NCBI RefSeq assembly: GCF_937468385.1 | Contig: NZ_CALBWS010000020.1 | Location: 1 to 64,000 of the forward strand | Direction: 5' to 3' | Length of the DNA: 64,000 bases | Origin: Neobacillus rhizosphaerae | Lineage (GTDB): Bacteria; Bacillota; Bacilli; Bacillales; Cytobacillaceae | In this document: piece after piece, positions 34,308 to 43,210 of the stretch | How positions within the stretch are numbered: position 1 is the first letter of the stretch | How the letters are laid out: the number at the start of each line of letters is the position of its first letter | Notes under the pieces: model-generated | Seen by the model: the letters and a program-made list of their open reading frames with translations, nothing else | Told to the model about the DNA's origin: nothing | The model's database searches: none | Translations under genes and position numbers: made by a program

Positions 34308-34338
34308 AAAAAGCTCGGTGACTGAACTGAGCTTTTTG
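34308..34338. terminator. Bidirectional terminator
   Basis: AAAAAGCTC (34308-34316) pairs with GAGCTTTTT (34329-34337); T-runs on both strands between convergent units. Confidence 0.65.
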
Positions 34339-34452
34339 TTTGTTATAAATAATAACAACTTTAGCATGGAATTTACTATATAAATTAACGTAAGACCAAT
34401 GGCTATTGTATACCTACCAATTCCTCGCTGTTTATTTTATTACGTCTTTATT

Positions 34453-35373
34453 CTATTTTTTAACGATATATGTTTCTCCAAGAATTTCGCTGAGTTCGTA
34501 ATCGGCGGATGAAAGACCTTTATGGATAAAAGAACTAACTTGATTTTGTTCAAGGTCATACAGTACTTCGATTTCTTTTGAGAACAATAATCCTTCTTTT
34601 TCAAGGAGGTTTTTAAGTGAAGGACGTGTTTGTGCTTGTAAAGGTTCAGTTGTTCCTAGTACCTGTTCTAGTCCCTTTAGATAGGATTCCAGTGGACGGG
34701 CTCCGACGATTTTGACGCCTTTTTTCTCCTCGTTCACCATGATGATGGTTGGAAAACCGCGCACACCAAGGCTTCTGGCAAGTTCAAAATCTTGATCTAA
34801 AAGCTCGTGTCCATCTGAAAGTCCAGATTCTCTGATAACTTGCTCCCCGTCCAGGCCTAATTGATTGACGAGGTTAATCAATACCTGTTCATCCCCAATG
34901 TTGTGGTTAAAGGCAAAAACCGCCTCACGAGCACGGCGCAAAAAGGTCATTGCCAGCTGCTCATCCTTTTGCTGAATTATTTTAAACACTCGGGAGGGGG
35001 GATAGGATGACTGAACAGGATTATCATGCCATAATGAGCCATCAATTGGCATGCGGGAATGTTCCCCAACTTCTCTCCAATGACCAGCCACATCTGAAGG
35101 TCTGCCTATGCCATTCGCTACGTCAGCAAAACCTTCCCAGCTTTGCAGCAATCCACCCATCACCGTATGCAAGTCAAAATAATGTCCATACTGTTCTTCA
35201 AATTTGCGCAATACGGGTTCAAGCGCCCAGCAGTGGGAGCAGATTGGGTCTGTTACATAATAAAGAGTAATCTTTTTTTGAAGTAGATTTAAATCAATTG
35301 TCTCCATTACATCTTCTCCCGCTTCACCGCACACACCGGTTTCTAAGTCGCAAACCATTTTGTTGTTTGTCAT
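34453..35373 (-). CDS. DsbA-family thioredoxin-fold protein (FrnE/SpxH-like)
   Basis: A 306-residue protein with a thioredoxin-fold DsbA-like domain. The CxxC pair is C45-S-H-C48 in DPICSHCWALEP, and the cis-proline loop is GVRGFPTIIMV near residue 200. The N-terminal MVCDLETGVCG adds two cysteines. No signal peptide is seen, so it should act in the cytoplasm, like the SpxH/YjbH adaptors that deliver Spx to ClpXP; direct redox activity is equally possible. It lies 17 nt downstream of an HxlR regulator in the same direction, likely one redox-responsive operon. Confidence 0.78.
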   Translation of the reverse strand: MTNNKMVCDLETGVCGEAGEDVMETIDLNLLQKKITLYYVTDPICSHCWALEPVLRKFEEQYGHYFDLHTVMGGLLQSWEGFADVANGIGRPSDVAGHWREVGEHSRMPIDGSLWHDNPVQSSYPPSRVFKIIQQKDEQLAMTFLRRAREAVFAFNHNIGDEQVLINLVNQLGLDGEQVIRESGLSDGHELLDQDFELARSLGVRGFPTIIMVNEEKKGVKIVGARPLESYLKGLEQVLGTTEPLQAQTRPSLKNLLEKEGLLFSKEIEVLYDLEQNQVSSFIHKGLSSADYELSEILGETYIVKK

Positions 35374-35390
35374 GAAGTTTCCTCTTTTCT

Positions 35391-35705
35391 TTAAAATTCT
35401 TTATAGTCTTGAGCCCATTTCTGAATCGGTTCAAGTGCAGCAGTTAATGTTTTTCCCTTTTCCGTTAATTCATAAGAAATCGTTACAGGAGATCCGGTTA
35501 TTACATTTTTTTTAATTAATCCAAACTCAACTAGCTCAGATAGTTTGATTGAAAGGGCTCTAGGAGTAATATCTGGAAGGTCACGTTTTATTTCAGAAAA
35601 GTGGGCGCTGCCATTTGGACTGATGGATAAATAATGAATGATTAATCCATTCCATTTTTTACCTAGAATTTCGAATGAATATTGAAGATATGGACAAATT
35701 TCCAA
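35391..35705 (-). CDS. HxlR-family (YodB-like) winged-helix regulator
   Basis: A 104-residue DNA-binding protein: ICPYLQYSFEILGKKWNGLIIHYL, FSEIKRDLPDITPRALSIKL and the wing ending YELTEKGKTL. A cysteine at position 4 is in the place of the redox- or quinone-sensing Cys6 of YodB and relatives. The start is TTG at 35705 behind AAGGAGG. Upstream spacer 35730-35775 holds repeated AAGTATA/TATACTT elements that could be its own operator. The adjacent DsbA-like gene is the probable target. Confidence 0.85.
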   Translation of the reverse strand: MEICPYLQYSFEILGKKWNGLIIHYLSISPNGSAHFSEIKRDLPDITPRALSIKLSELVEFGLIKKNVITGSPVTISYELTEKGKTLTAALEPIQKWAQDYKEF

Positions 35706-35734
35706 TATATCAACCTCCTTTATATTCTTAAGTA

Positions 35735-35775
35735 TAACAAGTATAAAAAATATATCAAATATAAAAAGTATACTA
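35735..35775 (-). promoter_or_regulatory. Candidate HxlR operator region
   Basis: Repeats AAGTATAA (35731, 35740) and the palindrome AGTATACT (35767-35774) lie upstream of the HxlR gene. YodB-type regulators bind TACT-N7-AGTA-like dyads, so autoregulation is plausible; the match is loose. Confidence 0.35.
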
Positions 35776-35877
35776 TTGATTTTAAGTAAACCTATCCCTT
35801 TTTATTTATTGGCACAAATATTGCATAAAAAATAAGTGTGAGGACCAATAACTAATATTTTCAGGAGGTGCTTTTAA

Positions 35878-36138
35878 GTGAATAAAATGATTTCAATGGA
35901 GGAAGTCTCATCGCTGTTTACAGATGGAATGACCATTATGGCAGGGGGATTTATGGGGGTAGGTACACCACAAGCGCTTGTATCTGCTCTGCTTGAAGCA
36001 GACGTAAAGGAAATTACCTTGATTGCAAATGACGCCGCTTTCATAGAAAAAGGCGTAGGGCCTTTGATTGTAAACAAACGGGTGAAGAAAGTAATTGCTT
36101 CCCACATCGGAACAAATCCAGAAACAGGCAGGCTATGA
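35878..36138 (+). pseudogene. Truncated 3-oxoacid CoA-transferase subunit A
   Basis: GTG at 35878 behind AGGAGGTG opens 86 residues matching the start of AtoD/ScoA-type CoA-transferase alpha subunits (FTDGMTIMAGGFMGVGTPQ, VSALLEADVKEITLIANDA, ASHIGTNPETGR). The family is about 215-230 residues long; here the frame stops right after the conserved NPETGR, and neither the rest of this subunit nor the beta subunit follows. It is a remnant, although its translation signals look intact. Confidence 0.8.
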
Positions 36139-36284
36139 GAAATGTAAATTGTATGATATTAAATAGTGGAAATTGAACCACTTACTTAAGCCAAGAGAAA
36201 CCTTTGATCGAGAATAAATTACTTCGGTGAGTGGAGAGAGAAATTGGTTAATGGCAAAAGTGAAATAGCCTTTAAAGTGAAATC

Positions 36285-36316
36285 GACACCGGTAACCCAC
36301 ACTGAGTGTCTTTTTT
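36285..36316 (+). terminator. Possible terminator ahead of the galactoside region
   Basis: GACAC (36285-36289) and GTGTC (36306-36310) followed by TTTTTT. The stem is short, so this is tentative. The stretch 36139-36284 before it shows nothing recognisable. Confidence 0.4.
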
Positions 36317-36366
36317 ATGAGTTTTAATTTCTATTTTGAAGAGGTGGTTAAAGCATGGTAATATAT

Positions 36367-36393
36367 TTAAAACGCTTTCAAAAGGGATATAAT
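36367..36393 (+). promoter_or_regulatory. cre-like CcpA site and -10 box upstream of the two-component genes
   Basis: TTAAAACGCTTTCA (36367-36380) matches the cre consensus TGAAARCGYTTTCA except at the second base and overlaps the expected -35 region of the -10 box TATAAT (36388-36393). CcpA bound here would repress the operon when glucose is present. Confidence 0.65.
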
Positions 36394-36451
36394 AATATAA
36401 AATATAATGAGAGATTTTAATATTTACATGTCACCATTTGGAGGGATTGCT

Positions 36452-38008
36452 TTGACAGTTGGGGAACTATGCAGAACACTTATCGTTGACGATGAAATGT
36501 TAATCAGACAAGGGATAAAGCACTATCTCGATTGGGAGCAGGAAGGATTTTTAATTGTTGGTGAAGCGGCGAATGGTCAAGAAGCTCTTGAATTAATCGA
36601 GGCGGTCAATCCACATATTATCATTACTGATATCGTTATGCCTATCATGGATGGGGAAGAATTAACGAGAATTGTGAAGGAAAGATATCCTCAAATTGAG
36701 ATGATTATCCTTAGTAGTTTTGGTGAATTCGATTATGTACGATCCACCTTTCAAAGTGGTGTCGTTGATTATATATTAAAGCCAAAACTCGATGCAAAAA
36801 GCCTATTAAAAGTGTTAAAGAAAGCTGCTAGCAGAATTTCATCGTTTCAAACGATTGACAAGAATTTAGAGGCTTCTCTCTCTACTGGGCAATTGATTAA
36901 TAAGTTGATTTCAGGGTATGAGGTCAATTATGAAAGGGAGTCAATATCCAAAGATTTTCCTTATAGCCATTATTGTTTATTAGGGATAGATATAAGGAAT
37001 CATCCATCTAAAGATAGGACTGAATTTTCATTTGCGATTAACGAGAAAGTAGAAGAGACAATATATCTTCACCTAAGCAGGGCTGCTTATTTTTCCTTTA
37101 CTACTGACAAGAATATCATCGCATACCTTTTTAATGTAGATAGGGATAAAATGACAGAGCTAATAACTCTAACCAAACAATTAGCTGAATCCGTTCCTGG
37201 TATTGGATTCGCTTTGACAGAGGAATATGAAGACTTCTGTCAAATAGAAAACATCTACAAAACAAGTTTATTAAAACTACTAGACTATCGATTTTATTTT
37301 CCTGACCGACAGTTAATAATGAAGCAGGAACTGCCTAAGCTGCCACCCAAGACCGTCCCCTTTCATTTGGATTGGTTTACAGGTGAATTAAAGCGTAAAC
37401 ACTTTGATTCTGCCTTCAGCTATTTACAGGACCATGTGCTTGCAATATCTAAATGTTATACGATGGATGTCTTTGAATATAAAGCTTTTTTTGGCAACAT
37501 TATTTTTAATACCACCATTCTCTTAGGTAATATGGAGTGCGATGTCAAAGAATTAGAAAATGCCAAATACACTTATTTTAAGGCGATGGATGAAGCATGT
37601 TCAGCCAAAGATGCTGTCGTTCTACTGGAACAATTTATAGAAGAAGCAAATAAATGCATATTCTCTTTGCAAAATCAGCCAGATAATCTAAATATGAAGA
37701 AGCTAATGGAATACATTATGGACCATTATGCAGATCCACTTACCCTTACAGAGGTGGCGAAGCATTTTCATTTTAATCCATCCTACTTTTCTACCTATTT
37801 TTCAGCTCATAATAAGGAAGGGTTTATTGAATATTTGAATAGAATTCGAATCGAAGAGGCAATTAAACTACTCATAAAGGGGACAGTGTCCATCTCCGAA
37901 ATCAGCGCAATGGTCGGTTACTCGGATCATAGTTATTTTTGTAAAGTATTTAAAAAAATAAATGGATTGTCTCCTAGCCAATATAGAAGAAAACATAATT
38001 TGAGATAA
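36452..38008 (+). CDS. YesN-type response regulator with AraC DNA-binding domain
   Basis: A 518-residue regulator. The receiver domain is at the N-terminus (TLIVDDEMLIRQGIKHYLDW, phospho-acceptor aspartate in HIIITDIVMPIMDG, lysine in DYILKPK). A long middle part has no recognised fold, and the C-terminal ~100 residues hold the AraC helix-turn-helix pair (LTEVAKHFHFNPSYFSTYFS, VSISEISAMVGYSDHSYFCK). TTG 36452 lies 7 nt after GGAGGG; an in-frame ATG at 36407 has no ribosome binding site. The kinase gene follows 3 nt later, and the pair likely activates the sugar importer and glycosidase genes. Confidence 0.85.
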   Translation: MTVGELCRTLIVDDEMLIRQGIKHYLDWEQEGFLIVGEAANGQEALELIEAVNPHIIITDIVMPIMDGEELTRIVKERYPQIEMIILSSFGEFDYVRSTFQSGVVDYILKPKLDAKSLLKVLKKAASRISSFQTIDKNLEASLSTGQLINKLISGYEVNYERESISKDFPYSHYCLLGIDIRNHPSKDRTEFSFAINEKVEETIYLHLSRAAYFSFTTDKNIIAYLFNVDRDKMTELITLTKQLAESVPGIGFALTEEYEDFCQIENIYKTSLLKLLDYRFYFPDRQLIMKQELPKLPPKTVPFHLDWFTGELKRKHFDSAFSYLQDHVLAISKCYTMDVFEYKAFFGNIIFNTTILLGNMECDVKELENAKYTYFKAMDEACSAKDAVVLLEQFIEEANKCIFSLQNQPDNLNMKKLMEYIMDHYADPLTLTEVAKHFHFNPSYFSTYFSAHNKEGFIEYLNRIRIEEAIKLLIKGTVSISEISAMVGYSDHSYFCKVFKKINGLSPSQYRRKHNLR

Positions 38009-38011
38009 GAG

Positions 38012-39796
38012 ATGGTAGAGAATATGAGATTCATTCCCGATCGTTTTAAACATAATGGCTTGTTTATCGTGATGTTCTTCATTACGGTTATGATGATTAT
38101 CACGGTTTCCGTCACTATCACGTGGACGACGATTCGCATGTCTGAGCAATTCTTCATTAAAAAATTTAGCATAACGAACTCAAAAGTGATGAATCAAGTA
38201 AAAGAAAGTTTTGAGTCACTTAATTACTCAGTTGTCATTGCTTCAAACAATCTCCTTTCAAGCGGAAATATCAGAAGAGTTCTTACAGAGGAGGAATCCA
38301 ATGCCGAGAAAATGAACTCTTTTTTTTATATGAGTCAACAAATGAAGCACATCAAATCCAATTTGGATGCCTATGAGATTGAAATTGTTGTGGCGGGAAG
38401 GAACGGGGTCAACTACGCAACAGAGCGTAATTACTGGCCAATCTCAGATGAAGAGTTGAGGAAAAGTGTCATTACCCGCAATACCCTTGAAGAACCTAAA
38501 AGGCTCATGTATCAATATGATCATCGTAACAATCAAATCACTGGTTTGGGGGATGGCAATGTCATTGTTGCGTCAAGGGCGTTAATGGACCGTATTTCAG
38601 GAAAGGTATACGGATCTTTGTATTTCGCTATCCAAGAAAGTGAAATTAGAAAATTTTATTCAAGTTATACAAGCCCTGGTAATAATGTTTACGTTTTAGA
38701 CAAGACTGGAGTTATTGTTTCTAGTAATCAAGGAAAGCTCATCGGAAAAAAAGCAGACAATTTTCTTAGCTATGCTTCTGGAATGAAAAACAATTCACAT
38801 AAATATATCATTAAAAATTTTATGGGCAAAGAGCAGATTATTTTAATGGAATATCTTCCATCTTTTGATATGTATCTGTTCAACGTCATTGACAAACAGA
38901 CAGCCATTGGCGATTTAATCAACAAAAAGGAGATTGTTCTCATCTCTATAGGTATTGTTTTGGTTGCACTAGTTATTGTGTTCCTAGCTTCAAGAAGATT
39001 GACGAATTCCTTATCGAGGCTGGTAAAGCAAATAGCTAATGCCTCAAAGTATGATTTTCACCAGTATGTTTGTGAAACGGATACTTATGAAACGAGACAA
39101 ATCGGAAATGCCATTAACTCCATGCTCGATGAGCTGCATGAGTATGTAGATAAACTCGTTTTAGCCCAAAAGCAACAGCGAAATGCAGAACTCGCAGCAT
39201 TGCAACAGCAAATTAATCCTCACTTCCTTTATAATACCTTGACCTCGATTAAATTCATGGTGCTACAAGGGGGAAAGGAAGATACGGAGGCCACCATAAA
39301 TGCGTTGATTTCCTTGCTTCAAAATACAATTGGTAATGTCAGTGAAACGGTTTCGGTTAAGCAGGAACTAGATAATTTAAAAAATTACGTCTTCATTAAT
39401 CAAAAACGATATGGTAACCGAATTAAAGTAAACTATTTTGTTGCTCAGGATTGTGAAGAACATCAAATCCCAAAACTGCTCCTGCAACCATTTATGGAAA
39501 ATTCATTCTTTCATGGCTTCAATCATAAGCCTGAAGGGTATATTAATGTCCTCGTTTGGCAGGAGGGTGACAATTTGATTTGTGAAGTGGTGGATAACGG
39601 GGATGGGATGGAAGGTTCATTAGAAAGTAATCTCCCTCATACAAAGCGAAAACAACAGCTTTTCTCTGGTATTGGTGTAAAGAATGTACATGAGCGCATT
39701 CAGCTTATTTATGGTGAACCGTATGGTGTGACGATTTCAAGTAAGCTGGGAGAAGGGACAAAGGTTCGAATCTATCTTCCTATTAAGGAAATATAA
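38012..39796 (+). CDS. YesM-type membrane sensor histidine kinase
   Basis: A 594-residue kinase of the His_kinase (PF06580)/LytS-YesM type. Membrane segments lie near residues 10-33 and 308-328 and enclose a large outside sensor of the Cache type. A HAMP linker, the phospho-acceptor block LQQQINPHFLYNTL and an ATPase domain (LLLQPFMENSFFHGF, VVDNGDGM, GIGVKNVHERI) follow. The start could also be the in-frame ATG at 38024. Its ligand is probably the galactoside carried by the adjacent importer, by position only. Confidence 0.87.
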   Translation: MVENMRFIPDRFKHNGLFIVMFFITVMMIITVSVTITWTTIRMSEQFFIKKFSITNSKVMNQVKESFESLNYSVVIASNNLLSSGNIRRVLTEEESNAEKMNSFFYMSQQMKHIKSNLDAYEIEIVVAGRNGVNYATERNYWPISDEELRKSVITRNTLEEPKRLMYQYDHRNNQITGLGDGNVIVASRALMDRISGKVYGSLYFAIQESEIRKFYSSYTSPGNNVYVLDKTGVIVSSNQGKLIGKKADNFLSYASGMKNNSHKYIIKNFMGKEQIILMEYLPSFDMYLFNVIDKQTAIGDLINKKEIVLISIGIVLVALVIVFLASRRLTNSLSRLVKQIANASKYDFHQYVCETDTYETRQIGNAINSMLDELHEYVDKLVLAQKQQRNAELAALQQQINPHFLYNTLTSIKFMVLQGGKEDTEATINALISLLQNTIGNVSETVSVKQELDNLKNYVFINQKRYGNRIKVNYFVAQDCEEHQIPKLLLQPFMENSFFHGFNHKPEGYINVLVWQEGDNLICEVVDNGDGMEGSLESNLPHTKRKQQLFSGIGVKNVHERIQLIYGEPYGVTISSKLGEGTKVRIYLPIKEI

Positions 39797-39932
39797 AAAT
39801 TATCATAAAATCTAAAAATAATCCAAATCATCAAAATGGAATCGTGTTCATTTTATAAAAATAGTACAATCCTTTAAAAATATCGTCCTAACAGATAAGT
39901 TCAAGCAGGTGCTAACATAATACTTGTAGGCT

Positions 39933-39946
39933 AGATAGCGCTTACA
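39933..39946 (+). promoter_or_regulatory. cre-like CcpA site upstream of the sugar-binding lipoprotein gene
   Basis: AGATAGCGCTTACA matches the cre consensus core (RCGYTWNCA) with one mismatch at the first base, 34 nt before the start of the lipoprotein gene. Confidence 0.6.
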
Positions 39947-39979
39947 ATATCACATAAAATGTGCTTGGGGGGAATCTCA

Positions 39980-41269
39980 ATGAAAAAAGTATTGGCACTA
40001 TTTTTAGTAAGTATACTGCTGTTATCTGCTTGTTCTTCCGGATCAAAAGAGAAAGCAAATTCGGGCAATGCAAAAGATACGAAGGAAATAACAGTATGGG
40101 CTTGGGACCCGAATTTTAACATTAAAGCAATGAATTTAGCAAAAGAAGCCTATAAGTCTGAAAATCCAGACCTTAAAATTAAAATTGTTGAAAATGCTCA
40201 AGCTGATATTGTCCAAAAACTAAACACCAGCTTAAGCTCTGGTACCACTAAAGGGTTACCTAATATTGTTTTAATTGAAGATTATCGTGCACAAAGTTTC
40301 TTAAAAGCATATCCGGATATGTTCCAGGAATTAACGGGTTCTTTTAAAGCAGCTGATTTTGCTCCATATAAATTAGCTCCTACGAGCCTTGATGGTAAAA
40401 ACTATGGACTGCCATTCGATACTGGAGTTACGGGCCTGTATGTTAGAACGGATTATTTGGAAAAGGCAGGCTACAAAGTAGCGGATTTAAAAGATATTGA
40501 CTGGAAGAAGTATATTGAAATTGGTAAAAAAGTAAAAGAAGCAACAGGTAAACAAATGCTGACTCTAGATCCAAAAGACCTAGGTCTTATTCGGATGATG
40601 ATTCAGACTAGTGGTTCATGGTATTTGAAGAAAGATGGAGTTACACCTGACATAGCAGGCAATGCGGCTTTAAAGGAAGCATTCAAAACATACAAGGAGA
40701 TTTTAGATGCAGATTTAGTAAAACCTGTATCTGACTGGAGCCAGTTTGTGGCCGGCTTTAACAGTGGAGATGTTGCCACGGTCCCTACAGGTAACTGGAT
40801 TACTCCGTCAATAAAGTCTGAAGCATCACAAGCAGGTAAGTGGGCAGTTGTAGCGATGCCAAAACAAACTGGAATTAATGGATCGGTTAACGCCTCTAAC
40901 CTAGGCGGAAGCTCTTGGTATGTTCTAAACATCCCAGGAAAAGAAAAAGCGATGGATTTCCTTGCGAAAACTTTTGGTTCCAATGTTGATTTTTATCAGA
41001 CCTTGAATAAGGAAATGGGGGCTATCGGTACTTACAAACCAGCAGCAGAAGGTGAAGCATATAAGGCTGCCGACGAATTCTTTGGAGGCCAGAAAATCAT
41101 TTCTGATTTCGCAAGCTGGACAGAGCAAATTCCTCAAGTTAACTATGGAATGCATACCTATGCGATTGAGGACATTATAGCTGTAGGAATGCAAGATTAC
41201 CTTAAAGGTAAAGACATTGATAAGGTGTTAGCAGACGCTCAGAAACAAGCCGAAGAACAAATTAAATAG
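39980..41269 (+). CDS. Sugar ABC importer substrate-binding lipoprotein
   Basis: A 429-residue family-1 solute-binding protein. The signal peptide ends in the lipobox LLLSAC (Cys at 21), so it should be lipid-anchored on the outer face of the membrane. The mature part shows EITVWAWDPNFN, YGLPFDTGVTGLYVRTDYLEKAGY and GGSSWYVLNIPGKEKAMDFL, as in CUT1 binding proteins for oligosaccharides. The start at 39980 follows a GGGGGG run. Neighbouring alpha- and beta-galactosidases suggest galacto-oligosaccharides as cargo; this is inference. Confidence 0.85.
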   Translation: MKKVLALFLVSILLLSACSSGSKEKANSGNAKDTKEITVWAWDPNFNIKAMNLAKEAYKSENPDLKIKIVENAQADIVQKLNTSLSSGTTKGLPNIVLIEDYRAQSFLKAYPDMFQELTGSFKAADFAPYKLAPTSLDGKNYGLPFDTGVTGLYVRTDYLEKAGYKVADLKDIDWKKYIEIGKKVKEATGKQMLTLDPKDLGLIRMMIQTSGSWYLKKDGVTPDIAGNAALKEAFKTYKEILDADLVKPVSDWSQFVAGFNSGDVATVPTGNWITPSIKSEASQAGKWAVVAMPKQTGINGSVNASNLGGSSWYVLNIPGKEKAMDFLAKTFGSNVDFYQTLNKEMGAIGTYKPAAEGEAYKAADEFFGGQKIISDFASWTEQIPQVNYGMHTYAIEDIIAVGMQDYLKGKDIDKVLADAQKQAEEQIK

Positions 41270-41318
41270 CCTATTAAGAAAACAACGATGACATCTAATA
41301 TAAAAACATAAGAAAGTA

Positions 41319-41406
41319 AGCCTTGGGAATTCGCCGGCTTCTCCTATTCGATTTAACGGAGCTATCTGATGTGTCAGGCGAGTACTTCCAAGGCTCTTTT
41401 CTTTTA
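41319..41406 (+). terminator. Intra-operon attenuator hairpin between binding protein and permeases
   Basis: AGCCTTGG (41319-41326) pairs with CCAAGGCT (41388-41395), followed by CTTTTCTTTT. A second inner pairing, TCGCC with GGCGA, extends the stem. Partial termination here would leave more binding protein than permease transcript. Confidence 0.65.
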
Positions 41407-41431
41407 TTAGCAAGATAAGGAGTTGAATGGT

Positions 41432-42355
41432 GTGATCCCAGCAAAAGCAAACCAGAACCTGCAAACAACAAAATCAGGGCGAAAAATTCGCGTGAAAAAC
41501 GCTGCCATAGGATGGTCCTTTGTCATAATCGCCACCGTTATGATCTGCTTGTTTTATTTCTATCCTATGGTTCAGGCCCTTATATTATCTTTTCAATCAG
41601 GAACTGGCACTAATCTAACCTTTACAGGTATCGATAATTATGCACGTTTATTTAAAGATCCAACGTTCATAACTACAGTAAAAAATACCGTGATTTATCT
41701 TGTCATTCAAGTACCAGTGATGATTTTACTGGCCTTGTTTCTTTCTGTTTTATTGAATAATAAAACATTGAAGCTAAAGGGAGTATTTCGAACAGCGATC
41801 TTTTTACCATGTGTAACATCTCTGGTTGCCTATTCGGTTATTTTCAAATATTTGTTTGGTCAGGATGGCATTATTAACATTATGTTAATGAAAGTTTCCT
41901 TTATTTCGGAACCAATTCAATGGTTAACAGATCCATTTTGGGCGAAAATAGCGATTATTATTGCCATTACATGGCGCTGGACTGGCTATAATATGATCTT
42001 CTATTTATCAGCGCTGCAAAACGTGGATGAATCTATTTATGAAGCAGCAAAAATAGATGGTGCTTCGTCTTTTCAGCAATTTTTCAAGATTACAATCCCG
42101 ATGCTGAAACCAATTATCTTATTTACATCCATTACCTCTACCATCGGTACGCTTCAGTTGTTTGATGAAGTTATGAATATTACGAAGGGTGGACCGGGCA
42201 ATTCGACAATGACGATTTCCCAGTACATTTACAATCTATCGTTTAAATATACCCCTGACTTTGGCTATGCAGCGACTGTTTCTTATGCCATTGTAATTAT
42301 GATCATCATCTTCTCTATTATACAGTTCAAAGTAGCAGGTGATAAAAATGAGTAA
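41432..42355 (+). CDS. Sugar ABC importer permease, MalF type
   Basis: A 307-residue permease with six membrane segments and the EAA loop EAAKIDGASSFQQFFKITIP, which contacts the ATPase. It starts at GTG 41432, 9 nt after AAGGAG. No ATPase gene lies in this cluster, so the importer probably uses a shared MsmX-type ATPase encoded elsewhere, as is usual for CUT1 systems in bacilli. It overlaps the next permease gene by 8 nt. Confidence 0.88.
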   Translation: MIPAKANQNLQTTKSGRKIRVKNAAIGWSFVIIATVMICLFYFYPMVQALILSFQSGTGTNLTFTGIDNYARLFKDPTFITTVKNTVIYLVIQVPVMILLALFLSVLLNNKTLKLKGVFRTAIFLPCVTSLVAYSVIFKYLFGQDGIINIMLMKVSFISEPIQWLTDPFWAKIAIIIAITWRWTGYNMIFYLSALQNVDESIYEAAKIDGASSFQQFFKITIPMLKPIILFTSITSTIGTLQLFDEVMNITKGGPGNSTMTISQYIYNLSFKYTPDFGYAATVSYAIVIMIIIFSIIQFKVAGDKNE

Positions 42356-43172
42356 ATTCAAACAAATATTCAGCTATTCCGTCCTTATCCTGGCATCCGT
42401 TATCTCTATTTTTCCATTCCTTTGGATGATTGTAAGTTCAACGAATAAGTCAGTCGATGTGACGAAGGGAAGGCTATTGCCTGGAAGTCATTTTATGCAA
42501 AACTTAACCAATTTGTTGGATACCGTGGATGTTGTATCTGCTTTAATAAATTCAGCAAAAATTTCGATTATCACAACAGTGGTTGCCATGCTTATCGCCT
42601 CTTTGGCTGGTTATGGATTTGAGATTTTCAAAAGCAAGTCCAAGGATATCCTGTTTAACTTCCTGCTGCTTTCGATGATGATTCCATTTGCAGCCTTAAT
42701 GGTTCCTTTGTTCCGGATGTTTGGATCCATTTCTCAAACGGTTTCGATGATTGGGATCGACACGCTGGCAGCAGTTATTTTACCGACTGTTACTACCGCA
42801 TTTCTTATTTTTTTCTTTCGACAAAGCACAAAGATGTTTCCGAAGGAAATACTTGAAGCGGGTCGGATTGACGGATTAACTGAGTTAGGTGTTTTCTTCA
42901 GAATTTATGTTCCTACGATGAAGACAACCTATGCTGCAGCGGCAATTATAACGTTCATGTCCAGCTGGAACAGCTACTTGTGGCCACTTGTAGTGTTACA
43001 GTCTCCGGAGAAACAGACCATTCCACTGCTTATTTCCAATCTCGGTTCCAGTTATTCACCGGACTTTGGAGTTATTATGACAGCGATTGTGATTGCGACA
43101 CTTCCGGCCGCGCTCCTATTTTTCATAATGCAAAAGCATTTTGTTGCCGGTATGATGGGGTCTGTGAAATAG
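42348..43172 (+). CDS. Sugar ABC importer permease, MalG type
   Basis: A 274-residue permease with six membrane segments (YSVLILASVISIFPFLWMIV at the start) and the EAA loop EILEAGRIDGLTELGVFFRI. ATG 42348 follows AGGTGA and lies inside the end of the MalF-type gene. It completes the importer with the upstream permease and the lipoprotein; lacZ begins 38 nt after its stop. Confidence 0.88.
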   Translation: MSKFKQIFSYSVLILASVISIFPFLWMIVSSTNKSVDVTKGRLLPGSHFMQNLTNLLDTVDVVSALINSAKISIITTVVAMLIASLAGYGFEIFKSKSKDILFNFLLLSMMIPFAALMVPLFRMFGSISQTVSMIGIDTLAAVILPTVTTAFLIFFFRQSTKMFPKEILEAGRIDGLTELGVFFRIYVPTMKTTYAAAAIITFMSSWNSYLWPLVVLQSPEKQTIPLLISNLGSSYSPDFGVIMTAIVIATLPAALLFFIMQKHFVAGMMGSVK

Positions 43173-43210
43173 TGGATCTTTGAAAAACGTAGATAGGAAG
43201 TGTAATAGTG

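Noticed and set aside
41371..41380. GTGTCAGGCG inside the attenuator between binding protein and permease as a further hairpin-family member
   Set aside because: The match stops after GTGTCAGGC, the core is missing, and the bases belong to the attenuator stem.
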